DNA from: Jutongia huaianensis
Lineage (GTDB): Bacteria > Bacillota > Clostridia > Lachnospirales > Lachnospiraceae
Assembly (NCBI RefSeq): GCF_014384985.1
Contig: NZ_JACRSX010000002.1
Coordinates: 248,001 to 312,000 of the forward strand
Reading direction: 5' to 3'
Length of the DNA: 64,000 nucleotides
A program made the translations under genes and the position numbers. Under the pieces are notes generated by a model. The model saw only the letters and a list, made by a program, of their open reading frames with translations. It was not told the origin of the DNA and did not search any database. Each line of letters starts with the position of its first letter. Positions within the stretch are counted from its first letter, which is position 1. Positions 40,529 through 50,043 of this stretch are shown here, piece by piece.

Positions 40529-42643
40529 ATGAAGAAACTTGCAGAATTTATCACCAAGCATAAAAATATTATTATCCTGCTTGCCGTGATACTGTTGATT
40601 CCAAGTGGAATCGGTTATGTTTCTACGAGAGTGAATTATGATATTCTGAGTTATCTGCCGGATAGTCTTGAGACGGTCAAGGGACAGGATGTCATGGTGG
40701 ATGAATTTGGAATGGGAGCGTTTTCCATGATCGTTGTGGAGGATATGTCCATGAAGGATGCGGCAGATCTGGAAAAGAAGATCGAGACCATTAATCATGT
40801 GGAGGATGTTCTCTGGTATGATGATGCGCTGGATATTTCGGTTCCGACGAAGATGATGCCGAAGAAGTTGAGGGACGCATTCTTTAACGGAGATGCCACT
40901 ATGATGATCGCGCTGTTTGACAATACGACATCAGCCGATGATACTATGGATGCCATTGCCGATATCCGGAAGACAGTTGGAAAGAAAGCGTTTGCCGCCG
41001 GAATGTCCGGAGTTGTAACGGATATTAAAGACCTTGCATTAAAGGAGATGCCGGTTTATGTAATGATCGCCGGAGCTTTGGTTCTTTTAGTGCTTTTGAT
41101 CACGATGGAGTCTTTTGTAACTCCATTCATTTTCCTGGTGAATATCGGTATGGCGATCGTATATAACCTGGGCAGTAACTTTATGCTGGGAGAGATATCG
41201 TATATCACCCAGGCCCTGGCCGCGGTGCTGCAGCTGGCGGTGACCATGGATTATTCCATCTTCCTGCTGGAGAGCTACGAGGCCAATAAGGAGAGATTCC
41301 CGGGAGATAACAAGCGTGCGATGAAGCATGCCATTACCAATACATTTGTATCTATATCAAGTAGTTCCCTGACAACGATTGCCGGTTTCCTGGCACTGTG
41401 TAGTATGACTTTCCGACTTGGTACCAACATCGGCATCGTAATGTCAAAGGGTGTTATCATTGGTGTTATCGCCTGTGTAACAGTGCTTCCGGCATTGATC
41501 CTGACCTTTGATAAAGCAATTGATAAAACTTCTCATAAATCTCTCTTGCCAAATCTGGACGGTCTGTCTAAGATAGTTGTGAAGTATCATTGGGTTGCGC
41601 TGGCATTATTCGTGCTTTTGATCGCACCGGCAGCTTATGGTAATGCAAATTACAAGATTTATTACAATATTGATTCTTCATTACCAAAGACCATCCCAAG
41701 TGCTATTGCAAATGATAAACTCTCCGAGGAGTTTGATATGAGTAATATGCATATCGTTCTGATGAAAAACGGAGATCTGTCTGCAAAGGACAAAAAGAAT
41801 ATGAGCAATAAGATCGAGAAGGTTGATGGTGTAAAATGGGTGATCGGTCTCAGCTCCCTGCTTGGACCGAATATGCCGGAGAGTATGATTCCGGACAGTC
41901 TGCGGGATATCTTACAGACAAAGGATTATGAGCTGATGTTTATATGCTCCGATTACAAATCGGCGACGGATGAGGTCAATGCACAGATCACCGATATCAA
42001 TAAGATTGTAAAGAGCTATCAGAAGGGGGCCATGGTTATTGGTGAGGCGCCGCTGATGAAGGATCTGCAGGATGTTACCGATGTGGATCTGAAGAATGTA
42101 AATACCATTTCCATTGCAGCAATCTTCCTGATCATCCTGATCACATTTAAATCAATCTCCATACCGATCATACTGGTATCTGTGATTGAGTTTGCGATTG
42201 CCTGCAATATGTCGGTTCCATATTATACCAATACGTCGTTAGCGTTTGTGACGAGTATCGTGATCGGAACCATACAGCTTGGTGCTACCGTGGATTATGC
42301 GATCCTGATGACCAGCCGTTATCACAAGGAGAGGATCAACGGTGCAAGCAAGGCTGAAGCCGTCACTATTGCACACAAGACATCCGTTAAATCGATTTTA
42401 ACCAGTGGTTTTGGATTCTTCGCCGCAACCTTTGGCGTAAGTCTTTATTCCCAGATCGATATGATCAAGTCTATTGTAACACTTCTTGCCAGAGGAGCTG
42501 TGATCAGTATGGTAGTTGTTATCTGTATCCTGCCGGCAATGCTGTGGCTGTTTGACGGAGTGATCGTACGGACTTCATGGGATATGCGTAAAGCCGGTAT
42601 TATTCAGAGAGATAAAGAAGCGAAAAAGGCAAAGTTATCATAG
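40529..42643 (+). CDS. MMPL/RND-family exporter
   Basis: The 704-residue membrane protein has two MMPL halves, each with one helix, an extracytoplasmic domain of about 150 residues, and five further helices, about twelve in total. Motifs include AAVLQLAVTMDYSIFLLESYE and the matching IQLGATVDYAILMTSRYHKE in the second half, with the membrane aspartates typical of proton-driven RND transport. The pattern of MMPL gene, LxxG-repeat secreted protein and TetR regulator recurs in Firmicutes; the substrates are mostly unknown, with lipids or drugs the usual suggestion. The ATG follows GAAAGGAAGG. Confidence 0.92.
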   Translation: MKKLAEFITKHKNIIILLAVILLIPSGIGYVSTRVNYDILSYLPDSLETVKGQDVMVDEFGMGAFSMIVVEDMSMKDAADLEKKIETINHVEDVLWYDDALDISVPTKMMPKKLRDAFFNGDATMMIALFDNTTSADDTMDAIADIRKTVGKKAFAAGMSGVVTDIKDLALKEMPVYVMIAGALVLLVLLITMESFVTPFIFLVNIGMAIVYNLGSNFMLGEISYITQALAAVLQLAVTMDYSIFLLESYEANKERFPGDNKRAMKHAITNTFVSISSSSLTTIAGFLALCSMTFRLGTNIGIVMSKGVIIGVIACVTVLPALILTFDKAIDKTSHKSLLPNLDGLSKIVVKYHWVALALFVLLIAPAAYGNANYKIYYNIDSSLPKTIPSAIANDKLSEEFDMSNMHIVLMKNGDLSAKDKKNMSNKIEKVDGVKWVIGLSSLLGPNMPESMIPDSLRDILQTKDYELMFICSDYKSATDEVNAQITDINKIVKSYQKGAMVIGEAPLMKDLQDVTDVDLKNVNTISIAAIFLIILITFKSISIPIILVSVIEFAIACNMSVPYYTNTSLAFVTSIVIGTIQLGATVDYAILMTSRYHKERINGASKAEAVTIAHKTSVKSILTSGFGFFAATFGVSLYSQIDMIKSIVTLLARGAVISMVVVICILPAMLWLFDGVIVRTSWDMRKAGIIQRDKEAKKAKLS

Positions 42644-42662
42644 ATTAGCAGAAAGGCAGTAT

Positions 42663-42713
42663 AAAGCGAATGCAATTCGCTTTGCAAATTTGTGCCTGCG
42701 GCTCAAAGTTTGC
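42663..42713. other. Two adjacent intercistronic hairpins
   Basis: AAAGCGAAT (42663-42671) and ATTCGCTTT (42675-42683) form a perfect 9-bp stem. A second stem follows: GCAAATTTGTGCC (42684-42696) with GGCTCAAAGTTTGC (42700-42713), with a mismatch and a bulge. No T-run follows. They sit between the MMPL gene and the LxxG gene and may limit or stabilise the downstream message, or represent a small repeat element. Confidence 0.6.
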
Positions 42714-42743
42714 GGGCTGAGAAAAGAATGGAGGACTATTACT

Positions 42744-45071
42744 ATGAGAAAGAATATGAAACGAATCCTGGCATTAGGATTAACGGGGGTTTTGACAGCC
42801 GGTCTTCTTACCGGCAGTGTAGAATATGCCGGTCACACATTTGCAGTAGATGCTATGGCTGCCAGTGTATCAAGTGAAAAGGTGAAAACAAATGAGTCCG
42901 GTGGACTGGATAAGGATGAGGTATCAAAGCAGGAGACAGTATATGTCAATACAGATGCCGCAGGAAGTGTAAAGGATGTGGTTGTATCTGACTGGTTGAA
43001 AAATTCAGGTATCAATGGCAGCGTGAAGGACGTGTCAGACCTGACAGATATCGAAAACGTAAAGGGCGATGAGAAATTTGAGCAGAACGGCGACAAGCTT
43101 ACCTGGAATACAGGGGATCAGGATATTTATTATCAGGGCAAGACTGATAAAGACCTTCCGGTCAGCATGACGATCACCTATAAACTGGATGGTAAGGAGA
43201 CAGCACCAAAGGATCTGATTGGAAAGAGCGGTAAGCTTGAGATGACCATTAAGTATACAAATCATTCCAAACAGACAGTTTCCCTGGCTGGTAAGCAGAC
43301 AGAACTCTACACCCCATTTATGATGGTAACAGGAATGATCCTTCCGGTAGATAATTTTGAAAATGTTACGATCGATAACGGTACTCTGGTGTCGGAGGGG
43401 GACAATGATGTAGTTGTTGCCTATGGTTTTCCGGGGCTGGCAGAAAGCCTTGATCTTGATAATCTTGATTTTGGTGATGATATGGATATTGATACCTCCA
43501 AGATCAGTGACAAGATCACAGACACGGTAACCATCAAGGCGGATGTGAAAGATTTTGAGATGAATTCCACTTATACTGTAGCAACCAATCAGCTTTTTAA
43601 TGAGCTTGATTTTGATAAGATTGACGATATGGATGAGCTCACCGATAAGATTGATGATCTGACGGATGCATCCTCACAGCTTGTAAACGGAACTGAGAAG
43701 CTTCATGAGGGAACCGAGAAGTTAAGTGACAATTTTTCCGAGTATGCAGATGCTGTCGAGAGTGCAAAGGACGGAGTTTCCACATTAAAGGATGGTACCG
43801 GCACATTAAAGACAGGAATTATAAGCTATACAAAGGGTACCGATAAGCTTTTGAAAGGTGTTACCACTTATGTAAATGGCGCTAAGACATTGTCAAAGGG
43901 TGTGCAGGCATACACCTCCGGTACCAGTCAGCTGGTAGATGCAATCAATCAGCTCCGTACCGCTACAAAGGATCTGCCGGCACAGTATGAGCAGCTTGGC
44001 AGTGGTGTTGACACATATGTTGCCTCTGTGAATAAGCTTCTTGCAAAAGAAAATATGAATCAGATGACCACAGGAACCAAGAGTCTGAAGGATGGCATCG
44101 GACAGCTTGACGATGGTCTTACAGCAGCACAGGCAGGAGTTACACAGATCAATGCGGCAGCATCGCAGCTGAAACAGACAGCCGAGCTGGAAGCTTGTGT
44201 GAATGGACTGCAGGCATTGGTACAGCAGTATCAGCCGGGGGCAGAGGCAGGAAATGCTGACGCAAAACAGGCAGTTGCAGCATTACAGGGTGCGATCCGG
44301 TATATTCAGGGCGGTGAGCAGGTGGCAGCCGCAGTGGATGCCGCTACAAACGGCAAGGCAGATGGAGATGCCGACAAGAATGGTGCAGCAGATCTCGCAG
44401 CAGCGCTTGCAACTATGAAGGCAGCAACAGACAAGACATCTACAGGAACAAACCTTTATACAGGAGCCGCTTCTCTGGAAACAGCAGCAGGTACTATGTC
44501 CGGATATGCAGCACAGCTTCGTGACAGCTCCAAGGCGCTGACTGATGGAAATGCACAGATGAAAGCAGGTGTAACACAGCTTTCTGAGAGCATTGGCAAG
44601 ATGAATACAGCAGCCGGTACACTGACTGGCAACAATAAAGCGTTGAATGATGGAGCAGCAGGTCTGATCAAGAATGCATCCACGATCACTAAGGGAGCAA
44701 AGAAACTTACCGGTAACAGCAATAAGCTTCGCAAGGGAGTGGTTACTCTGGATCAGGGAACAGGCAAGCTGTTTGCAGGTATGACAAAGCTGGTCAATGC
44801 AACCGGTAAGGTCTCTGATGGAATTGACAGCCTCAATGATGGTGCTTCTATCTTAGAGGATGGAATGAAAGAGTTTGATAAGGATGGTATCAATAAGATT
44901 GCGGATGCCGTAACGGAGATGCTTGACAGTGCGGATAATCTCAATGACAGACTTTCCAAGATCAGCAGCATTTCCGGTGATTATACAAGCTTCAGTGGAA
45001 ATGCCGATGGTATGGACGGCAGTGTGAAGTTCATTATGGCAACAGAAGAACTGACGTCAGATGAGGATTAA
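42744..45071 (+). CDS. Secreted LxxG-heptad repeat protein (YhgE/Pip-like)
   Basis: The 775-residue protein has a signal peptide (about 1-40). A beta-rich N-terminal domain (about 45-290) follows, including ITYKLDGKE and LIGKSGKLEMTIKYTN. The long C-terminal part (about 310-740) has repeated helices of the xxxLxxG type (QLVNGTEKLHEGTEKLSDN, LKDGTGTLKTGI, LDDGLTAAQAG). This is the LxxG pattern of YhgE/Pip proteins, but the flanking YhgE membrane helices are missing. It probably works outside the membrane beside the MMPL exporter. ATG 42744 follows GGAGG. It is the middle gene of the TetR-controlled operon. Confidence 0.8.
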   Translation: MRKNMKRILALGLTGVLTAGLLTGSVEYAGHTFAVDAMAASVSSEKVKTNESGGLDKDEVSKQETVYVNTDAAGSVKDVVVSDWLKNSGINGSVKDVSDLTDIENVKGDEKFEQNGDKLTWNTGDQDIYYQGKTDKDLPVSMTITYKLDGKETAPKDLIGKSGKLEMTIKYTNHSKQTVSLAGKQTELYTPFMMVTGMILPVDNFENVTIDNGTLVSEGDNDVVVAYGFPGLAESLDLDNLDFGDDMDIDTSKISDKITDTVTIKADVKDFEMNSTYTVATNQLFNELDFDKIDDMDELTDKIDDLTDASSQLVNGTEKLHEGTEKLSDNFSEYADAVESAKDGVSTLKDGTGTLKTGIISYTKGTDKLLKGVTTYVNGAKTLSKGVQAYTSGTSQLVDAINQLRTATKDLPAQYEQLGSGVDTYVASVNKLLAKENMNQMTTGTKSLKDGIGQLDDGLTAAQAGVTQINAAASQLKQTAELEACVNGLQALVQQYQPGAEAGNADAKQAVAALQGAIRYIQGGEQVAAAVDAATNGKADGDADKNGAADLAAALATMKAATDKTSTGTNLYTGAASLETAAGTMSGYAAQLRDSSKALTDGNAQMKAGVTQLSESIGKMNTAAGTLTGNNKALNDGAAGLIKNASTITKGAKKLTGNSNKLRKGVVTLDQGTGKLFAGMTKLVNATGKVSDGIDSLNDGASILEDGMKEFDKDGINKIADAVTEMLDSADNLNDRLSKISSISGDYTSFSGNADGMDGSVKFIMATEELTSDED

Positions 45072-45090
45072 TGAGATAAGAGGCTTTTAA

Positions 45091-45122
45091 GGATCATCCG
45101 GAGCTTAAGTTCCGGATGATCC
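45091..45122. other. Strong hairpin between the LxxG gene and tetR
   Basis: GGATCATCCGGA (45091-45102) pairs perfectly with TCCGGATGATCC (45111-45122). The following bases are not T-rich, so termination is unlikely or partial. It lies just before the TetR start and may reduce expression of the repressor relative to the upstream genes. Confidence 0.65.
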
Positions 45123-45141
45123 TATAGAAATGGGGATTTAT

Positions 45142-45741
45142 ATGGGCGAGCGTGTCGAAGAAAAAAAGAAGCAGAAGCAGGAAGCACTCCTGATGTCGGC
45201 ATTCGAGCTTTTCACCTCCAAGGGGATCAATAACACTTCCATATCCGATATTGCGAAACAGGCAAAGATGGCGAAGGGGACTTTTTATCTGTACTTTAAG
45301 GATAAGTATGATATCAGAGACAGATTGATTGCCAATAAGGCAAGCCGTCTTTTTGAAAGGGCAGAGGAGGCGATGAGGAAGGAAGAATTCTCCACTCTGG
45401 AAGAAAAAGTAGTCTTTCTTGTAAATCATGTAGTGGATCAGCTTAATGAAAATAAAGCACTGATGCGTTTTATTTCTAAAAATCTCAGTTGGGCTGTATT
45501 TTCTCATATCCGTATCAGTAATATGGGAAATATTAAGTGTATGGATATCTTTGATGAGATTTTGGGAGAGTCCAATCGGAAATTCCGTCAGAAGGAGCTG
45601 ATGATCTACATGATCGTGGAGCTGGTTAGTGCATCCTGTTATAGTGTGATCCTTTATGGAACGCCATGCAGCCTGGAGGAATTAAAAGCAGAGCTTGACA
45701 AAACGATATGTGGACTGCTGAAGCAGTTTGAAGTAGAATAA
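45142..45741 (+). CDS. TetR-family regulator of the MMPL operon
   Basis: The protein of about 199 residues has the TetR helix-turn-helix near the N-terminus: ALLMSAFELFTSKGINNTSISDIAKQAKMAKGTFYLYFKDKYD, a very typical form. The C-terminal ligand domain (about 65-195) is all-helical and not diagnostic. ATG 45142 is six bases after GGGG; ATG 45130, four codons upstream, is possible. As the last gene of the operon and the only nearby TetR, it is the probable ligand of the paired TGACC/GGTCA operators at 40436 and 40483. Confidence 0.92.
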   Translation: MGERVEEKKKQKQEALLMSAFELFTSKGINNTSISDIAKQAKMAKGTFYLYFKDKYDIRDRLIANKASRLFERAEEAMRKEEFSTLEEKVVFLVNHVVDQLNENKALMRFISKNLSWAVFSHIRISNMGNIKCMDIFDEILGESNRKFRQKELMIYMIVELVSASCYSVILYGTPCSLEELKAELDKTICGLLKQFEVE

Positions 45742-45745
45742 AAGA

Positions 45746-45776
45746 AAAGATCTCCCGATAACGGAGGTCTTTTTCT
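45746..45776 (+). terminator. Intrinsic terminator after tetR
   Basis: AAAGATCTCC (45746-45755) pairs with GGAGGTCTTT (45763-45772) with one G-U pair, followed by TTTCTTTT. Confidence 0.82.
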
Positions 45777-45883
45777 TTTGGGGAAGAAAGGATGCAGCTT
45801 GCGTTTTGGGGAGAAATATGGCATCATAAACGTAATGAGACGGGGAAGACTTTAAGTATAAAGACGGAAAAGAGGAGAAAACA

Positions 45884-46936
45884 TTGAATGAGGGGCTTCA
45901 GGAATATGCACAGCGTTTAAGGGTGTCCGGACAGCTGGATGCATCTGCATATGGGGAGATGATCCGTTTCCGTGATGCTGAGCTGATGGGGCTGGTGTGT
46001 AAATATGCCATGCAGACACGGATGGAGCGGGCTGCGGAAAGCATACAGTGGCTTGGGACCATTGATATATCCTCTTATTGCAAAAATGATTGTTATTATT
46101 GTGGTTTGCGCAGGGATAATCGTTTTGCGGAGCGTTATCGTATGGATCTGGATGAGATCCTTTCATGCTGCGAGGCCGGTTTGCAGCATGGAATCACAAA
46201 CTATCTGATCCAGGGAGGAGAGGATTTGTGGTATACCACAGAACGGATTACGGAAATGATCCGGGGAATGAAAAAGCTGTCAAAGGACATCACAATCTTT
46301 TTGTCTCTGGGAGAGAAGTCAAGAGCAGTGTATCAGACATGGAAACAAGCCGGGGCAGAGGGATATCTGTTATGTTATCAGACATCAGACGACCGCTTTT
46401 ACCACAAACTTCATCCGAACAAAATGTCGCTTCTTCGCAAAAAACAATGTCTGTGGGAATTGAAAGAGCTTGGGTATCTGGTGGGAACCGGATTTATGAT
46501 CGGTACTCCCTATCAGCGGATCACGGATCTGGCAGATGAGTTTGCATTTTTGAGACAGCTTGCACCAGATATGATGATGGTGGAAACCTTTTTGGCATCG
46601 GATGGAACCCCTTTTGAAAAAGAGAGAAACGGGGTGCTGGATCTGACGTACTTTGTGATGGCATTATTGCGTTTGTCTTTTCCGAAGCTGTATATGCCGG
46701 TGACTCAGACAGTGGAATTTTTTGATCGGGATGGCATGCGACAGGGGGTGAGAGCCGGTGCGGATATTGTTCTGGTTGACTTGACACCGGAGCAGTGGAG
46801 GAAGCAGTATCATTGCTATCAAAGAGCCGTACGGAGGGGGAAAATCGGTCTGGAGAACATGGCAGATTTCAAGAGGAGTTTACAGGAGGCAGATTATGAG
46901 ATTGCTGGTATACACGAACGCATCTGCAGACGATAA
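45884..46936 (+). CDS. HydE-like radical SAM protein
   Basis: The 350-residue protein has the radical SAM cluster motif YCKNDCYYCGLRRDN (Cys66, Cys70, Cys73; CX3CX2C). TIDISSYCKNDC before it, NYLIQGGED after it and HKLHPNKMS later are as in HydE, the [FeFe]-hydrogenase maturase; the fold is shared with BioB. I see no second CX7CX2C cluster motif near the C-terminus, which some HydE have and others lack. hydF, hydG and a hydrogenase are absent from the window. The start is TTG 45884, six bases after AGAGGAG. The 3' end overlaps the next gene by 41 bases. It may be true HydE, or a paralogue with another substrate. Confidence 0.8.
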   Translation: MNEGLQEYAQRLRVSGQLDASAYGEMIRFRDAELMGLVCKYAMQTRMERAAESIQWLGTIDISSYCKNDCYYCGLRRDNRFAERYRMDLDEILSCCEAGLQHGITNYLIQGGEDLWYTTERITEMIRGMKKLSKDITIFLSLGEKSRAVYQTWKQAGAEGYLLCYQTSDDRFYHKLHPNKMSLLRKKQCLWELKELGYLVGTGFMIGTPYQRITDLADEFAFLRQLAPDMMMVETFLASDGTPFEKERNGVLDLTYFVMALLRLSFPKLYMPVTQTVEFFDRDGMRQGVRAGADIVLVDLTPEQWRKQYHCYQRAVRRGKIGLENMADFKRSLQEADYEIAGIHERICRR

Positions 46937-47546
46937 AGGAATCAGACAAAGGCTTCAGAGAGAAAATGTAGCGATTGTGACGGATGAAACGGTATGTGAC
47001 GCAGCGTTGATTTGTCTTGACGGGCAGGAGGACATGTTTGAGACTTTGTCGAATGTTTGCCGTCGGAGTACATATCCGGTGATCGCATTGGGATATCAGG
47101 AGCCTGCTAATGATTATGAGGAAGTGAGATGCCTGGAAATGGGAGCGGATGATTATGTCAGAGCAGGAACATCTGTAGCGGTGCTGATCCTGCGTCTGCA
47201 GAGAATGCTCCGTTTATATGCAGGCGTTTCCGGTGCGTTTCATTACTGGCGGGGTTTTTTGGATCTGGAGGACCGGCAGGATTATGAGTGGCAGGGAGAG
47301 ACTTTGGGGCTGACCGGTAAGGAGTATTATTTGTTTCGTCTCCTTTTACAGAATAAAGAACAGATGGTATTGTCAGAGAAGATGATGGAGGAGATCTGGC
47401 AGAGAAAGGATGGGACGGAGAAGGATGTTCTCAATACCATGATACGAAAGCTGCGGAAAAAATTGACCGGGATACCATTCCGGATTGAAAATTGTTATGG
47501 CAGAGGTTATGCCTTGAAATATGATGGCAGTAATTGTAATGTTTGA
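46896..47546 (+). CDS. Winged-helix regulator with degenerate receiver domain
   Basis: The C-terminal domain (about 125-212) is a clear OmpR-type winged helix (LTGKEYYLFRLLL, VLNTMIRKLRKKL, ENCYGRGYAL). The N-terminal domain (about 1-110) has receiver-like spacing, ending in GADDYVRAGTSVAVLILRL. The acidic pair is replaced (LVYTNAS), the switch lysine is absent (YVRAG instead of Y.xKP) and the phosphorylation site is uncertain (ICLDGQED). I infer a pseudo-receiver that works without phosphorylation. No kinase gene is adjacent. ATG 46896 follows AGGAGG inside the HydE-like gene, so the two are coupled. Confidence 0.78.
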   Translation: MRLLVYTNASADDKGIRQRLQRENVAIVTDETVCDAALICLDGQEDMFETLSNVCRRSTYPVIALGYQEPANDYEEVRCLEMGADDYVRAGTSVAVLILRLQRMLRLYAGVSGAFHYWRGFLDLEDRQDYEWQGETLGLTGKEYYLFRLLLQNKEQMVLSEKMMEEIWQRKDGTEKDVLNTMIRKLRKKLTGIPFRIENCYGRGYALKYDGSNCNV

Positions 47547-47665
47547 GACAATAAATGGATATTTATTGCGTATATTGTTGTATATACTATAGAAAATCCA
47601 AACAGAAACTCCGTTAAAAATATATATACAGCGGCACATACTGCCGGGAAAGGTATGGTGTATTT

Positions 47666-48520
47666 ATGAAGTTTACAAAGATGCATGGATGTGGTAATGA
47701 TTATGTATATGTGAATTGTATGGAAAAGATGATAGAGGATCCGGCAAAGGTATCAAAATTTGTGAGTGATCGTCATTTTGGCGTGGGATCGGATGGGTTG
47801 ATCCTGATCTGTCCTTCGACTCAGGCAGATTTCCGGATGGCAATGTACAACGCAGATGGTTCTGAGGGAGAAATGTGTGGAAACGGAATCCGATGTGTGG
47901 CAAAGTATGTTTATGATTATGGTCTCACAGACAAAACCAGTATTTCCGTAGAGACAAAGGGCGGGATGAAATATCTGGATCTGACGGTAGAAGAGGGAAA
48001 GGTCCGTATGGTAAAGGTTAATATGGGTTCTCCAATCTTAAATCCGGCACAGATTCCGATTCTTTCGGAGAAGGAGCAGTTTATTGACGAACCGGTAGAG
48101 GTGGATGGAGTTGTTTACAGGATGACAGGAGTGTCTATGGGCAATCCCCATGTCGTCATATTTGTAGATGATACCTCGTCGTTGGACCTGGAAAAGATCG
48201 GACCTTCCTTTGAAAATCATAAACTGTTTCCGAAACGGATCAATACCGAGTTTGTTCAGGTATTAAATGATCATGAGATCAATATGAGAGTCTGGGAACG
48301 GGGATCAGGAGAGACGCTGGCCTGTGGTACGGGCACGTGCGCCTCTGCGGTAGCATGTGTTCTGAACGGCAAAACAAAGGAGCATCTGACGGTTCATCTT
48401 CTCGGAGGGGATCTGGAGATTTTTTATGACCGGGCGAATGACACAGTGTGGATGACAGGACCGGCTAGTGTTGTTTATGACGGAGAACTCAGTGAAGAGT
48501 CTATGGAAATGATCAAATAG
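47666..48520 (+). CDS. dapF: Diaminopimelate epimerase
   Basis: DapF interconverts LL- and meso-diaminopimelate, providing the wall cross-linking residue and the lysine precursor. The 284-residue protein has KMHGCGNDYVYV at the N-terminus. The first catalytic cysteine is Cys71 in GSEGEMCGNGIRC, and the second lies in ETLACGTGTCAS. SMGNPHVVIFV is another family motif. It is followed by murE, which uses the product. Confidence 0.96.
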   Translation: MKFTKMHGCGNDYVYVNCMEKMIEDPAKVSKFVSDRHFGVGSDGLILICPSTQADFRMAMYNADGSEGEMCGNGIRCVAKYVYDYGLTDKTSISVETKGGMKYLDLTVEEGKVRMVKVNMGSPILNPAQIPILSEKEQFIDEPVEVDGVVYRMTGVSMGNPHVVIFVDDTSSLDLEKIGPSFENHKLFPKRINTEFVQVLNDHEINMRVWERGSGETLACGTGTCASAVACVLNGKTKEHLTVHLLGGDLEIFYDRANDTVWMTGPASVVYDGELSEESMEMIK

Positions 48521-48544
48521 TGAGATAGAAAGGAAGAGGATATC

Positions 48545-50014
48545 ATGCAGTTAAAAACATTGTTGGAGGATATGGAATATCAGGTGGTTCAGGGACATAT
48601 TGACCAGGAGATATCTGCATTGATCTATGATTCCCGCAAAGCGGCACCGGGAGCTGTCTTTGTATGTATCTGCGGAGCCGTGCGGGACGGTCATGATTTT
48701 GCAAAAGAGGTCACAGAAAAAGGATGTCCTGTTTTGATCGTTCAGAAGGATGTGGAGGTGTCAGCAGATGTGACAGTGATCCGCGTGGAGGATACCAGAC
48801 TGGCACTGGCGCAGGCGTCTGCGGCATTTTTCGGTCATCCGGCAAAGGAGCTCACCACGATTGGTATTACCGGAACCAAGGGGAAAACAACAGCAACCTA
48901 TATGGTTCGTTCCATATTGGAGCATTCCGGCTACAAGACGGGACTCATTGGAACGATTGAAACCATTATCGGAGAAGAAAAAATTCCGTCTGCCAATACG
49001 ACGCCGGAGTCCTATGTGGTGCAGGAATCCTTCCGTAAGATGGTAGATGCCGGCTGCAAATGTGTGGTTATGGAGGTATCCTCACAGGGTCTGATGCTTC
49101 ACCGTGTCAGCGGCTTTGTTTTTGATTATGGAATCTTTACCAATCTGGAGCCGGATCATATCGGACCGAATGAGCATAAGGATCTGGCAGATTATATTCA
49201 TTGCAAGAGCCTGTTATTCAGACAGTGCCGTCAGGGTATTTTTAATGCAGATGATTCTCATCTGGAGGAAATTCTGCAGGGGCATACCTGTGAGGTGGAG
49301 ACTTATGGATTTTCGGAAAATGCCGATCTGCGTGCTTCTAATGTGCATCTGATGGATAAGGGAGGCACTCTGGGAGTTGCATATCATATGAGCGGTAAGC
49401 TGGATATGGATGTGGAAATTGATATTCCGGGCAAGTTTAGTGTTTATAATTCCATGACAGCCATTGCAATCTGTCGTCACTTTGGGGTGAAAGAGGAGAC
49501 GATTCTGGATTCGCTGTCAAAGATCCGTGTCAAAGGACGTGTGGAGATCGTACCGGTTTCCTCAAAATTTACGCTGATGATCGATTATGCGCATAATGCT
49601 ATGAGTCTGGAGAGTCTTCTCTCAACATTAAAGGAATATCATCCAAAGCGTCTCGTATGTCTGTTTGGATGTGGTGGAAACCGTTCCAGAGACAGACGTT
49701 TCCAGATGGGAGAAGTATCCTCGAAACTTGCAGATCTGACCATTGTTACCTCGGATAATCCAAGAAATGAGGAGCCGCAGGCGATTCTGGATGATATCGT
49801 AACAGGGGTTCAAAAGGCAGATGGAGAATATGTCACGATCATTGACCGGGCAGAGGCAATCCGTTATGCCATTGAGAATGCAAAAGAGGGTGACGTGATC
49901 GTACTGGCAGGCAAGGGACACGAGGACTATCAGGAGATTAAAGGACAAAAGCATCATATGGATGAGCGTGAGCTGGTTGCGGATGTGGTGAAGGATGGTC
50001 GTTTTATAAAGTAA
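48545..50014 (+). CDS. murE: UDP-MurNAc-tripeptide synthetase MurE
   Basis: MurE adds the third residue to the UDP-MurNAc dipeptide in peptidoglycan synthesis. The 489-residue protein has the N-terminal uridine-binding domain with LIYDSRKAAPGAVFVC. Its ATP site is GITGTKGKTTATY, and the Mur motifs TTPES, EVSSQGLMLHRV, FTNLEPDHI and DYAHN are present. The substrate loop reads SDNPRNEEP; the DNPR form is associated with meso-diaminopimelate rather than lysine. The adjacent dapF agrees with this. Confidence 0.95.
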   Translation: MQLKTLLEDMEYQVVQGHIDQEISALIYDSRKAAPGAVFVCICGAVRDGHDFAKEVTEKGCPVLIVQKDVEVSADVTVIRVEDTRLALAQASAAFFGHPAKELTTIGITGTKGKTTATYMVRSILEHSGYKTGLIGTIETIIGEEKIPSANTTPESYVVQESFRKMVDAGCKCVVMEVSSQGLMLHRVSGFVFDYGIFTNLEPDHIGPNEHKDLADYIHCKSLLFRQCRQGIFNADDSHLEEILQGHTCEVETYGFSENADLRASNVHLMDKGGTLGVAYHMSGKLDMDVEIDIPGKFSVYNSMTAIAICRHFGVKEETILDSLSKIRVKGRVEIVPVSSKFTLMIDYAHNAMSLESLLSTLKEYHPKRLVCLFGCGGNRSRDRRFQMGEVSSKLADLTIVTSDNPRNEEPQAILDDIVTGVQKADGEYVTIIDRAEAIRYAIENAKEGDVIVLAGKGHEDYQEIKGQKHHMDERELVADVVKDGRFIK

Positions 50015-50043
50015 TAACCGAGTAGTGCGAAATGGGGAAACAT

